Shown: positions 37,756-48,454 of the stretch, piece by piece
Layout of the letters: the number at the start of each line of letters is the position of its first letter
Position numbering within the stretch: the first letter of the stretch is position 1
Assembly: GCF_036323735.1 (NCBI RefSeq)
Contig: NC_086039.1
Location: 156,845,627-156,909,626 of the forward strand
Reading direction: 5' to 3'
Origin: Rattus norvegicus
Taxonomy: Eukaryota; Chordata; Mammalia; Rodentia; Muridae
Length of the DNA: 64,000 nucleotides
Made by a program: the position numbers and the translations under genes
Notes under the pieces: model-generated
What the model saw: the letters and a program-made list of their open reading frames with translations, nothing else
Told to the model about the DNA's origin: nothing
Databases searched by the model: none

Positions 37756-37769
37756 GAGTTGCCTTGGTC

Positions 37770-39250
37770 AACCAACAGATTGGGAAAAGATCTTTACCAA
37801 TCCTACAACAGATAGAGGCCTTATATCCAAAATATACAAAGAACTCAAGAAGTTAGACCGCAGGGAAACAAATAACCCTATTAAAAAATGGGGTTCAGAG
37901 CTAAACAAAGAATTCACAGCTGAGGAATGCCGAATGGCTGAGAAACACCTAAAGAAATGTTCAACATCTTTAGTCATAAGGGAAATGCAAATCAAAACAA
38001 CCCTGAGATTTCACCTCACACCAGTGCGATTGGCTAAGATCAAAAACTCAGGTGACAGCAGATGCTGGCGAGGATGTGGAGAAAGAGGAACACTCCTCCA
38101 TTGTTGGTGGGATTGCAGACTGGTAAAACCATTCTGGAAATCAGTCTGGAGGTTCCTCAGAAAATTGGACATTGAACTGCCTGAGGATCCAGCTATACCT
38201 CTCTTGGGCATATACCCAAAAGATGCCTCAACATATAAAAGAGACACGTGCTCCACTATGTTCATCGCAGCCTTATTTATAATAGCCAGAAAATGGAAAG
38301 AACCCAGATGCCCTTCAACAGAGGAATGGATACAGAAAATGTGGTACATCTACACAATGGAATATTACTCAGCTATCAAAAACAACGAGTTTATGAAATT
38401 CGTAGGCAAATGGTTGGAACTGGAAAATATCATCCTGAGTGAGCTAACCCAATCACAGAAAGACATACATGGTATGCACTCATTGATAAGTGGCTATTAG
38501 CCCAAATGCTTGAATTACCCTAGATCCCTAGAACAAACGAAACTCAAGACAGATGATCAAAATGTGAATGCTTCACTCCTTCTTTAAATGAGGAAAAAGA
38601 ATACCCTTGGCAGGGAAGGGAGAGGCAAAGATTAAAACAGAGACTGAAGGAACACCCATTCAGAGCCTGCCCCACATTTGGCCCATACATATACAGCCAC
38701 CCAATTAGACAAGATGGATGAAGCAAAGAAGTGCAGACCGACAGGAGCCGGATGTAGATCGCTCCTGAGAGACACAGCCAGAATACAGCAAATACAGAGG
38801 CGAATGCCAGCAGCAAACCACTGAACTGAGAATAGGTCCCCTATTGAAGGAATCAGAGAAAGAACTGGAAGAGCTTGAAGGGGCTCGAGACCCCAAAAGT
38901 ACAACAATGCCAAGCAACCAGAGCTTCCAGGGACTAAGCCACTACCTAAAGACTATACATGGACTGACCCTGGACTCTGACCCCATAGGTAGCAATGAAT
39001 ATCCTAGTAAGAGCACCAGTGGAAGGGGAAGCCCTGGGTCCTGCTAAGACTGAACCCACAGTGAACTAGTCTATGGGGGGAGGGCGGCAATGGGGGGAGG
39101 GTTGGGAGGGGAACACCCATAAGGAAGGGGAGGGGGGAGGGGGATGTTTGCCTGGAAACCGGGAAAGGGAATAACACTCGAAATGTATATAAGAAATACT
39201 CAAGTTAATAAAAAAAAATAAATAAAAAATAAAATTCAAAAAAAAAAAAA
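37770..39250 (+). mobile_element. 5'-truncated L1, young rat type
   Basis: About 1.5 kb: ORF2 3' end, then 3' UTR and A tail. An open 188-codon frame at 37934-38500 matches the ORF2p C-terminus, with the Cys-rich CWRGCGERGTLLHCWW segment and the YYSAIKNNEF block. The 3' UTR has a G-rich run at about 39075-39145. Flanked by GAGTTGCCTTGGTC on both sides. Lacking ORF1 and the EN/RT domains, it cannot move by itself. Confidence 0.95.
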
Positions 39251-39424
39251 GAGTTGCCTTGGTCATAGTGTTTGTTCACAGCCCTAAAACCCTAAGATAC
39301 AAAGGCATTCAGATCTCTGTGAGGCTAGCCTGATCTAAATAGTGAGTTCCAGGATAGCTAGAGCTACATCGTGTCTCAATCAAAATAAAACAACAACAAA
39401 ACAGAAAAATATTTATGTAATACA

Positions 39425-39600
39425 ACATGATTTTTACTTTGAGACAGGGTTTCATATATACCAAAATGGTCCCCAAAGCACTGTATAGCTAAATGGTCCC
39501 CAAAGCACTGTATAGCTGAGGATGACTTTGAACTCCTGATCTTCCTTCTACTACATCCTAAGTGCAGAAATTACAGGCATGGTCCACTACTCCCAAGCAA
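39425..39600 (-). mobile_element. B4-like SINE with a 27-bp tandem duplication
   Basis: Antisense SINE wording (TTTGAGACAGGGTTTCATAT). Positions 39464-39490 are repeated exactly at 39491-39517. Confidence 0.75.
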
Positions 39601-40098
39601 CATGATGTTTTGACATAGGTATAGAGTATGCAATGGTTAAATTTAGATAGGAGGAACCAGCTAACATATTTACAGTTTTTAATAGTAAAACATTCAAAAT
39701 CCAGATTTTTGCACCTTTCATAGGTGCTAATCTAACAACAGGACATTGTTACTAAGTGCAGTAGCCATGCTGTACTCTAGTATTTACTCCATCCACTGAC
39801 ATTTTGGGTTCTCTTTCCCTGGTAAATACCACGTACCATGCTATTCTCTTCTGTTAGATCAACTCATCTCACCATCACACTGCCCATGGCACTAGTGAAA
39901 TTCAAGAAAAATATTACCAAGCAACAAGGTGGTGGTTTTCAGTCAGAAGTGCTCAAGTGAACTATATCACAATCTGATATGGTTTCAATTCTAACTCTAA
40001 AGCACTCAGTTATTGAAAGCATATCAAGATGGAACTTCATGAAAAGATTAATGCATGGATGATATCATTTGTACTGTTAGGAAGTAGGGATGAAGTGT
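39601..40098. other. Unique intergenic sequence
   Basis: Nothing recognised. Confidence 0.55.
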
Positions 40099-40430
40099 GT
40101 GATGGTTTTTATATGCCTAGCCCAGGGAGTGATACTAGTAGGAGATATGACCTTGTTGGAGCAGATGTGCCACTGTGGGTTTGGACTTTAAAACCATCAT
40201 CCTAGCTGCCTGGAAGACAGTCTCCTAGCAGCCTTCAGATGAAGATGTAGAACTCTCAGCTCCCCCTGCACCATGCCTGCCTGGATGCTACCCTGCTCCC
40301 ACCTTAATGATGATGGGCTGAACTTCTGAATGTGTAAGCCAGCCCCAGTTAAATGTTGTCCTTACAGAAGATGCCTTGGTCATGGTAGACACTGCATTCA
40401 CAGCACTGAAACCCTAACTAAAGACAAAGT
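40099..40430 (+). repeat. Dispersed repeat R3, uninterrupted copy
   Basis: TGTGATGGTTTTTATATGCC to AAACCCTAACTAAAGACA. It matches the split copy at 37397-37660 plus 39265-39300 and so serves as an empty-site comparison. Confidence 0.8.
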
Positions 40431-40654
40431 TGATCACTGGAAGTGTGCCTTTGAAAGAGATATCTTATTCCTGGACCCTTCCTTTCTCCTTCTCCAGGCT
40501 TTCTGGCACCATGAAGTAAGTGACCTTCTCCACCATGCCTACTGCCATAATGTTGTTACCCTCCTGGCTCAGGCCCACAGCTTAACATGGACTGAAAACT
40601 ATGAAATAGTGAGCCAAGACAAATCTTTTTTCCCATTTAAAAAATAACATATTT

Positions 40655-40903
40655 TGGGACTGCAGACATAGCTCAGTACTTAAGAGCACTGGCTATTCTT
40701 CCAAAGGACCCAGACTTGATTTCCTGTACCTATATGGCATCTATCAACTGTCTGTAACTCTAGTTGTAGAGGATCCTAAACCTTCTTCTGACCTCAGGAT
40801 CCTGCATACATGTGGTGTAAAGAAAGATATACACTCTAGCAAAACACATATTCATAAAATAATAAATATTATAAATATCTTATTTAGGGCATGTACATAT
40901 ATC

Positions 40904-40950
<47 letters not shown>
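40655..40950 (+). mobile_element. Diverged B2-like SINE and (CA)n
   Basis: Old B2-like body (CATAGCTCAGTACTTAAGAG) followed by a (CA) microsatellite at 40907-40949. Confidence 0.75.
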
Positions 40951-40952
<2 letters not shown>

Positions 40953-41047
40953 AAATACATAATTAAAACTAAAATAAGTCTTAAAAATCACATTTATTTC
41001 TGCAGGGTCACATATGAATATGTGGAGGTCAGAGAAGAACTTCTTTC

Positions 41048-41048
<1 letters not shown>

Positions 41049-41080
<32 letters not shown>

Positions 41081-41654
41081 GAATTTCACAGAGCTTTATT
41101 GGGTAGGACAGAAGGCCACATTTCTACCTGTTTAGCCACCAAACATTTAAACTGTTAATGCTCTGAGATCCCTGGTGATCTTCATGTTCTCCATTGGAGC
41201 TTGAAGAGAGTATGACCAGGAAAGCTCAAAGCTTCCTTCCTTAAGCATAGGCAATATTATTTACAGTTCGCCTTCACACTGGAGGTGAAAATCATACTGG
41301 AATTTATCACTAAACCAAATTTACTTTTCCTTCTTAAATGTCTTTGCTACACAGTTTCACTTTTCTGGTGACTTCTTGTTCTTAACTTCTTGGTGTATAC
41401 AATGTCTTCATCCTTCTTCAGAGTTTTTGCATCTTTCTTGGCCCCTAGAGCTTACATTCATTGTCCAAAGTGACTCTAGTTTTTCTGGATCTCAAATACC
41501 TAACATCTGAATCTCCAGAGATTCCTTTCTCTTTCTGAGTCTTTATCGAGATTTCTGCACCTGATTTGCTTGTTTTCTCTTCTGCTTCATGAGGTTGGGG
41601 AATCTCAGTCTGTCCTCTAGACCTAAACATGTTCTTTTCCCACTGACTTTGCCC
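41049..41654 (-). pseudogene. Mki67-ps: Processed pseudogene of the Mki67 (Ki-67) 3' end
   Basis: A 606-bp cDNA insertion with a T-run (minus-strand poly(A)) at 41049-41081, an AATAAA signal at 41100-41095, and a 16-bp target duplication, AGAAGAACTTCTTTCT, at 41033-41048 and 41655-41670. Upstream lies a frame at 41630-41445 (minus) with DVRYLRSRKTRVTL. After a frameshift the coding end reads KKLRTRSHQKSETV and stops at 41350-41348. That tail resembles the Ki-67 C-terminus, recalled as ending KKIRTRSHRDSEDI in human. It is 5'-truncated and broken, hence non-coding. Gene assignment rests on recalled similarity. Confidence 0.75.
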
Positions 41655-41689
41655 AGAAGAACTTCTTTCTGTTTGTTCCTTTGGTTGGT

Positions 41690-42720
41690 TGGTTGGTTTT
41701 GAGATTGGGTCTTACTGTGTATGTAGCCTGGCTGATCTGGAACTTTCTATATAGATCAGGCTGGTCTTGAATTCATAAAGATATGCCTACTTCTGCCTCC
41801 TGGGTGCAAGTCCTAGGATTAAAAGTGGGTGCCACCATTCCTGGGCAGAAGACAACTTTTAAAAATTGTTTTCTTCTTCTGTTTCCATTGTAGGTCCAAG
41901 AAATGAAAACCAAGTTATCATTAGGCTTGGCACCAGGTGCCTTTACTCATTAAGCCATCTTGCCAGCTCTATTTCCCATGTTTTGTTTTAAAGACATTTC
42001 TTGTCATAGTAATGGAAAAATAAACCTCATTAGTTCAGAATAAATTTCATAGCTACCTTTTGACACTATTGGCACAGTCACATACTGTGGATGTCTGCTT
42101 ACATTCCCTGAGATACAGCTCAGTTCTACATGGGAAATTTCTCTTTCCAGTCAACCACACAGCACAGTAAAACACTTTCACCGTTATTGTTTATCTTCCA
42201 CAATAGACCATCATAGTCAAATATGTGTTAATTGCTAGTTTCTGATCAATAGAAGATGGCTAATAGTTAATATTTGGGCTGGAGATGTAGCTCAGTGTTC
42301 GCCTAATGCACAAAATAATGGGTTTCATCCCAAGGCATGTACCATCATACCTGTAATCCTGGCACTCAGAAGGTGAAAGTTTATAATCTCAACTTTTGAG
42401 AAGCTGGCAGGAGGATCTTGAGTTCCTACCTAAAAACAAACAAACAAGCAAAATCTCTAGAGCTGACGATTGCTTTGTGGTAAAGGGCTATTTATGAATG
42501 AGGCTAGGGACTGAACTCAGGTCCTCTGCAAGAACAACTAATAAATTGCAAATAGAACAATTACAGGATTACACCACATAACAGTGGCTTTCTATGTAAA
42601 CATAAAGAGGGGGCTGCAGAGATGGATCAGTGGTTAAAAGTATTTGCTGCTCTTCCAGTAGATCCAAGGTCAGCTCTCAGCACCCACTTGACAGCTCACA
42701 ACCATTCAGGGATCCTGTAC
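41690..42720. mobile_element. Older SINE fragments in unique DNA
   Basis: Antisense B1-like element at 41690-41850, B4-like element at about 42272-42440 (+), and a partial B2-like SINE at 42605-42720 (+). The stretch 41851-42271 is unique. Confidence 0.65.
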
Positions 42721-43586
42721 TGTAGGCATAAACTTTTTGTTGTTGTTGTTGTTGTACCATTTTTTTTATTAACTTGAGTATTTCTTATTTACATTTCGAA
42801 TGTTATTCCCTTTATTGGTTTCTGGGCAAACATCCCCCTAATCGCTCCCCCTCCCCTTCTTTATGTTCCCCTCCCCACACTTCCCCCATTGGCACCCTCC
42901 CCCCAACAATCACATTCACTGGGGGTTCAGTCTTAGCAGGACCAAGGGCTTCCCCTTCCACTGGTGATCTTACTAGAATATTCATTGCTACCTATGAGGT
43001 CAGAGTCCAGAGTCAGTCCATGTATAGTCCTTAGGTAGTGGCTTAGTCCCTGGAAGCTCTAGTTGTTTGGCATTGTTGTTCATAAGGGGTATCAAGCCCC
43101 TTCAAGCTCTTCCAGTCCTTTCTCTGATTCCTTCAACGGGGGTCCTATTCTCAGTTCAGTGGTTTGCTGCTGGCATTCGCCTCTGTATTTGCTGTATTCT
43201 GGCTGTGTCTCTCAGGAGAGATCTACATCCGGCTCCTGTCAGCCTGCACTTCATTGCTTCATCCATCTTGTCTAATTGGGTGGCTTTATATGTATGGGCC
43301 ACATGTGGGGCAGGCTCTGAATGAGTGTTCCTTCTGTCTCTGTTTTAATCTTTGCCTCTCTATTCCCTGCCAAGGGTATTCTTGTTCCCCCTTTTAAAGA
43401 AGGAGTGAAGCATTCACATTTTGATCATCCATTTTGGGTTTCATGTGTTCTATGCATCTAGGGTAATTCAAGCATTTGGGCTAATAGCCACTTATCAATG
43501 AGTGCATACCATGTGTGTTTTTCTGTGATTGGGTTACCTCACTCAGGATGATATTTTCCAGTTCCAACCATTTGTCTATGAATTTC

Positions 43587-43754
43587 TTTTTTTTTTCAGT
43601 TACTACTGTACTTTATTGTGTTCAACCAAATCACCATGTTACAAAAATAGCAAGCTGCCATAATAAAAAATAGGGCTCCTCTATCCAGCACCAGATAGCA
43701 TCATTTTACTTTCAAGCCTAGAAATTGCACACTTGTATATAAACCAACCGAAGA
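43587..43754 (-). other. Unidentified cellular mRNA 3' end inside the L1
   Basis: On the minus strand it reads as a 3' UTR ending CACAATAAAGTACAGTAGTAACTG followed by about ten A. I could not name the source gene. Boundaries: L1 ORF2 sequence stops after TCAATCCTCA on one side and resumes at GAAATTCATAGACAAATGG on the other. Confidence 0.75.
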
Positions 43755-44151
43755 TGAGGATTGAGAGTTCATCTTGGTGGATTTTTCCTTTGATGAATAT
43801 GAAGTGTCCTTCCTTATCTTTTTTGATGACTTTTAATTGAAAATTGATTTTATTTGATATTAGAATGGCTACTCCAGCTTGCTTCTTCCGACCATTTGCT
43901 TGGAAAGTTGTCTTCCAGCCTTTCACTCTGAGGTAGTGTCTGTCTTTGTCTCTGAGGTGTGTTTCCTGTAGGCAGCAGAATGCAGGGTCCTCATTGCGTA
44001 TCCAGTTTGTTAATCTATGTCTTTTTATTGGGGAGTTGAGGCCATTGATGTTGAGAGATATTAAGTAATAGTGATTATTGCTTCCTGTTATATTCATATT
44101 TGGATGTGAGGTTATGTTTGTGTGCTTTTCTTCTCTTTGTTTTGTTGCCAA
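43755..44151 (-). pseudogene. L1 ORF2 N-terminal fragment (AP endonuclease domain)
   Basis: About 132 codons matching the start of the ORF2p endonuclease, including SLNINGLNSPIKRHRL and the CCLQETHL motif with its catalytic Glu. It runs into the foreign segment and stops there; the rest of EN and all of RT are missing. Confidence 0.85.
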
Positions 44152-44156
44152 GACGA

Positions 44157-45279
44157 TTAGTTTCTTGCTTCTTCTAGGGTATAGCTTGCCTCCTTATGTT
44201 GGGCTTTACCCTTTATTATCCTTTGTAGTGCTGGATTTGTAGAAAGATATTGTGTAAATTTGGTTTTGTCATGGAATATCTTGGTTTCTCCATCTATGTT
44301 AATTGAGAGTTTTGCAGGATACAGTAACCTGGGCTGGCATTTGTGTTCTCTTAGGGTCTGTATGACATCTGTCCAGGATCTTCTGGCCTTCATAGTTTCT
44401 GGCGACAAGTCTGGTGTGATTCTGATAGGTCTGCCTTTATATGTTACTTGACCTTTTTCCCTTACTGCTTTTAATATTCTTTCTTTATTTTGTGCGTTTG
44501 GTGTTTTGACTATTATGTGACGGGAGGTGTTTCTTTTCTGGTCCAATCTATTTGGAGTTCTGTAGGCTTCTTGTATGCCTAATGGATATCTCTTTTTTTA
44601 GGTTAGGGAAGTTTTCTTCTATGATTTTGTTGAAGATATTTACTGGTCCTTTGAGCTGGGAGTCTTCACTCTCTTCTATACCTATTATCCTTAGGTTTGA
44701 TCTTCTCATTGAGTCCTGGATTTCCTGTATGTTTTGGACCAGTAGCTTTTTCTGCTTTACATTATCTTTGACAGTTGAGTCAATGATTTCTATGGAATCT
44801 TCTGCTCCCGAGATTCTCTCTTCCATCTCTTGTATTCTGTTGGTGAAGCTTGTATCTACAGCTCCTTGTCTTTTCTTTTGATTTTCTATGTCCAGGGTTG
44901 TTTCCATGTGTTCTTTCTTGATTGCTTCTATTTCCATTTTTAATTCCTTCAACTGTTTGATTGTGTTTTCCTGGAATTCTTTCAGGGATTTTTGTGTCTC
45001 CTCTCTATGGGTTTCTACTTGTTTATTTATGTTTTCCTGGAATTCTTTCAGGCATTTTTGCGATTCCTCTCTGTAGGCTTCTACTTGTTCTCTAAGGGAG
45101 TTCTCCACGTCTTTCTTGAAGTCCTCCAGCATCATGATCAAATATAATTTTGAAACTAGATCTTGCTTTTCTGGTGTGTTTGGATATTCCATGTTTATTT
45201 TGGTGGGAGAATTGGGCTCCGATGATGCCATGTAGTCTTGGTTTCTGTTGCTTGGGTTCCTGTGCTTGCCTCTCGCCAT
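44157..45279 (-). pseudogene. L1 ORF1 with one frameshift
   Basis: A 243-codon frame (45279-44548) starts MARGKHRNPSNRNQDYMASS, continues through a long coiled coil with a duplicated KQVETHREETQKSLKEFQEN-type block, and enters the RRM-like domain. The frame shifts near 44580 and continues as 44546-44157 with the C-terminal domain (REHKCQPRLLYPAKLS). One indel is enough to explain it. Confidence 0.88.
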
Positions 45280-45996
45280 CAGATTATCTCTAGTGTTACT
45301 TTGTTCTGCTATTTCTGACAGTGGCTAGACTGTCCTATAAGCCTGTGTGTCAGGAGTGCTGTAGACCTGTTTTCCTGTTTTCTTTCAGCCAGTTATGGGG
45401 ACAGAGTGTTCTGCTTTCGGGCGTGTAGTTTTTCCTCTCTACAGGTCTTCAGCTGTTCCTGTGGGCCTGTGTCTTGAGTTCACCAGGCAGGTTTCTTGCA
45501 GGGGAAAAGTTGGTCCTACCTGTGGTTCCAAGGCTCAAGTTTGCTCGTGGGGTACTGCCTAAGTCCTCTTCGAGGCGGCAGCAACCGGGAAGATCTGCGC
45601 CACTCTTTCCGGGAGCCTCCGTGCACCAGGGTTCCAGATGGCGTTTGGTGTTTTCCTCTGGCGTCTGGATGTGCGCAGAGTGCAGTCTCTTCTGGTTTCC
45701 CAGGCGTGTCTGCCTCTCTGAAGGTTTAGCTCTCCCTCCCATGGGATTTGGGTGCAGAGAACTGTTTATCCGGTCTGTTTCCTTCAGGTTCCGGCGGTGT
45801 CTCAGGCGCAGGGGTCCTGCCGCTCCTGGGCCCTCCCCTACGGGAACCCAGAGGCCTTATACAGTTGCCTCTTGGGCCAGGGATGTGGGCAGGGGTGGGC
45901 AGTGTTGGTGGTCTCCTCCGCTCTGCAGCCTCAGGAGTGCCCACCTGACCAGGCGGTGAGGTCTCTCTCCCACGGGGTTTGGGAGCAGAGAGCTGC
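45280..45996 (-). promoter_or_regulatory. L1 5' UTR with partial promoter monomers
   Basis: CpG-rich. A GGGRTTTGGGWGCAGAGARCTG-like block occurs near 45737-45765 and again at 45974-45995, indicating slightly more than one monomer. The L1 is therefore nearly complete at its 5' end. Confidence 0.7.
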
Positions 45997-46012
45997 AGGC
46001 ATAAACTTTTTG

Positions 46013-46700
46013 CACCTATTTTAACAAATGTTCAACCACCCACCAGAGGTAGTGGAAATGGTTATTAGTATACCAGCAGTCCAGTTTCTGGATAGCAAAC
46101 TTGAATCTGCTGTGGTGGCACTACCTAGCAGAGACATCCAGGCCTCAGCCTAATTGGCAGGAGTGACTAGGACCACCAGGGATGCCATCAGAAATTCTCA
46201 GCTGTGCCTCTCTTAGTGAAGCAGAGATCAAAAAAGGTTGCAAAGATAGATATGCAAGCAAGCCAAACCCCTGTCACTCTCTGTTGAGTCCTATTTATAC
46301 TCTCCAAACATCATGTGTCCTCTACGGGTCTTGCTTACCACATGTCTTGCCTGAACATGTGTGTTTTCTTAGCAAAACTCTATGTGAGTCTAACAGCTGA
46401 CATCACTCTGCTAAACCACTGCTTCAGGAAACTCTCGAGAAGATTTTTGGTGCATTTCTTTCTATGGAGTCATGACAAGTGGAGCTCAACAATGCAAGTA
46501 AGGTGAACCAATACATGTATGTTGTTAGCCAAAAATCATTTATCTCATGTCTTTTCATGTGCTTGGATTAGCAAAACATTCTCTCACCCGTGTCTGCTTC
46601 AGGAAAACATTTCTTCACGTGTTTGCCCCAGCAAAACACCATCCAACACAACTACTTTCCAAAGAACCTTCAAGTTTCCACTTCATTGTGCCCTGGAACT
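46013..46700 (+). repeat. LTR-like repeat R1, plus-strand copy
   Basis: Shares CACCAGAGGTAGTGGAAA, GGCACTACCTAGCAGAGACA, a GGTGCATTTCTTTCTAT block and the CATGTCTTTTCATGT block with the 53775-54425 copy. Confidence 0.65.
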
Positions 46701-46789
46701 AGAGTAAAGGACTGAGCTGTAATATGACATCAAGAAGGCTCTATTCCAGAATTAAGATGGTAATTCCAAATCAAGAAGTTAAGAACATT

Positions 46790-46985
46790 TATTCTTTTGA
46801 AGGGCCTGGGTTTGGTCCCTAGCACCTACAAGCTAGGTCACAACTATCCTATAGCTTTAATTCCAGGAGATTCAACACCCTTTTCTGAGGACAAAGCATG
46901 TACATGGAGTATAGACATACATGCAGGCAAAACACCCATACATATGAAATAAAGCAATAAATAAAAATTTAATTAAAGTAAATTT
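46790..46985 (+). mobile_element. Old B3/B2-like SINE
   Basis: Diverged body (GGGCCTGGGTTTGGTCCCTA) with an AATAAATAAAAATT end. Confidence 0.5.
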
Positions 46986-47354
46986 AGAAAAATGTACAAG
47001 AGAGTACTATTTGATTCAAATTTCTAAAAGCAATCTTGCCAACAAAAATAACAAGAAGAAAAGAAAAGCTGATGTCCTCCTTATCTCAAATAATTGGTCA
47101 GATTGGCAGAGTCTGTGCTTGTCTGGGCTGTGGAGTCATGTTGTGAGTTCCTGCCCACCTGCCTTGATTTTTGCCAGCACAGCAGACTGGAACCAGTGGG
47201 TGGCAAGGTCATTGGCTAAGGCTGTGGGAGTCCTGGGGAGTCTCCTATTAGGGAGGCAATAAATGTTCTCTGGTCCTAGTCCCTGGGCAGGCTTTGTGTC
47301 AGGATGTTGCAGTTTCTATCACTGGGACTTATTTAGGACTTAACATGATGTTCT
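46986..47354. other. Unique intergenic sequence
   Basis: Nothing recognised. An 83-codon frame at 47011-47262 (+) has no features. Confidence 0.5.
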
Positions 47355-47355
47355 T

Positions 47356-47357
<2 letters not shown>

Positions 47358-47438
<81 letters not shown>
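47358..47438. repeat. Compound (CT)n(CA)n microsatellite
   Basis: About 46 bp of CT dinucleotides continuing directly into about 34 bp of CA. Confidence 0.97.
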
Positions 47439-47441
<3 letters not shown>

Positions 47442-47984
47442 CTCATTATAACCCAGGATGACCTTGAACTCCTGATTCTGCTTCTACTTAAGTACTGGTA
47501 TTATAGGTGTGTGTCACCATGTTTTTTTTCCTGGCTCTTGACCTTGGGTTCAGTCATAGGGATCTCTCCTGTAACTAGTTTTTGTACTAGCCTCAACTCT
47601 GGCTTGTTATTATTTCTTTCTCCTCCTCTTCTTCAACAAGGTCTCAACTATGTAGGCCTCTGCCTCCTGAGCACTGTATTAAAGACACAATCTGCCACAT
47701 CTAGCAGTCACAACTCTTTAGAAGTCTGAGCACAGTTTTTGTTTTCCAGTAACTGCCCTTTGAACTAACTTGTACCTGGTTTCCCTTATGTTACCAGGCC
47801 TAAAACTATTACTTTGAAGGCCACTCATATTTACTGTCTTAGTTTGGTTTCCAAGCCCAATGAGGCTCATTTTTAACCATTTACTTTAGAATCAGCGCGA
47901 AGTACTCCTGTTAGCATTTTTTTTCCCCATAGTTACCTGGCAACAGCAAGGTATGCCTGACTCACTGTAAAAGGAGCTGCTTTG

Positions 47985-48163
47985 GGCCGGAGAGATGGCT
48001 CAGAGATTAAGAGCACTGACCGTTCTTCCAGAGATTCTGAGTTCAATTCCTAGCAACCACATGGTGGCTCACAGCCATCTGTAATGGGATCTGATGCCCT
48101 CTTCTGGTGTGTCTGAAGACAGCTACAGTGTACTTATATATAATAAATAATATTTTAAAAAGG
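47985..48163 (+). mobile_element. B2 SINE (sense)
   Basis: Full-length, GGCCGGAGAGATGGCTCAGA to an AATAAATAATA tail. Confidence 0.93.
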
Positions 48164-48263
48164 GAGGGGGCTGCTTGCCCCGTCCTCTTTCTTGCTCTCT
48201 TACCTTCTTCCCTCTCTGTTTCTTCTCTCCCCCATTCACTCCCCTCTCTGCATTTCTTTTCTT

Positions 48264-48454
48264 TTTTTTTAAATATTTTATTTATTTATTTATTATATAT
48301 GAGTACACTGTAGCTGCCTTTAGACACACCAGACAAGGGCATCAGATCTCATTACAGATGGTTGTGAGCCACCATGTGGTTGCTGGGATTTGAACTCAGG
48401 ACCTCGGGAAGAGCAGTCGGTGCTCTTAACCACTGAGCCATCTCTCCAGCCCCC
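48264..48454 (-). mobile_element. B2 SINE (antisense)
   Basis: Full-length in reverse orientation, ending AGCCATCTCTCCAGCCCC. It lies 100 bp from the sense copy. Confidence 0.93.

Larger units (their letters stand above)
37220..39400. mobile_element. Nested insertion complex
   Basis: An old sense B1 (37225-37243, 37357-37396, resuming near 39300-39400) was entered by an antisense ID (37245-37355, duplication TGCTGTACAC) and by repeat R3. R3 was in turn entered by an L1 and an ID at one target site. Components are listed separately. Confidence 0.8.
42740..45996 (-). mobile_element. Composite L1 insertion containing a foreign mRNA 3' end
   Basis: Minus-strand L1 flanked by one 16-bp target duplication, AGGCATAAACTTTTTG (42724-42739 and 45997-46012). 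In L1 order: 5' UTR 45996-45280, ORF1 45279-44157, start of ORF2 44151-43755, then a foreign 168-bp cDNA end with poly(A) (43754-43587), then the ORF2 3' end and L1 3' UTR (43586-42740). About 3 kb of ORF2 is missing where the foreign piece sits. The whole unit is bounded by one duplication, so it either landed already composite or was remodelled afterwards. Confidence 0.88.

Noticed and set aside
37934..38500. 188-codon ORF as a possible host gene
   Set aside because: It is the C-terminal end of L1 ORF2 in a truncated insertion with target duplications.
41445..41630. Functional Ki-67-like small protein
   Set aside because: It is a 5'-truncated, frameshifted processed copy with poly(A) and target duplication, and has no promoter.
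45474..45959. 161-codon plus-strand ORF
   Set aside because: It is the antisense of the GC-rich L1 5' UTR, which stays open by composition. No similarity or initiation context supports it.
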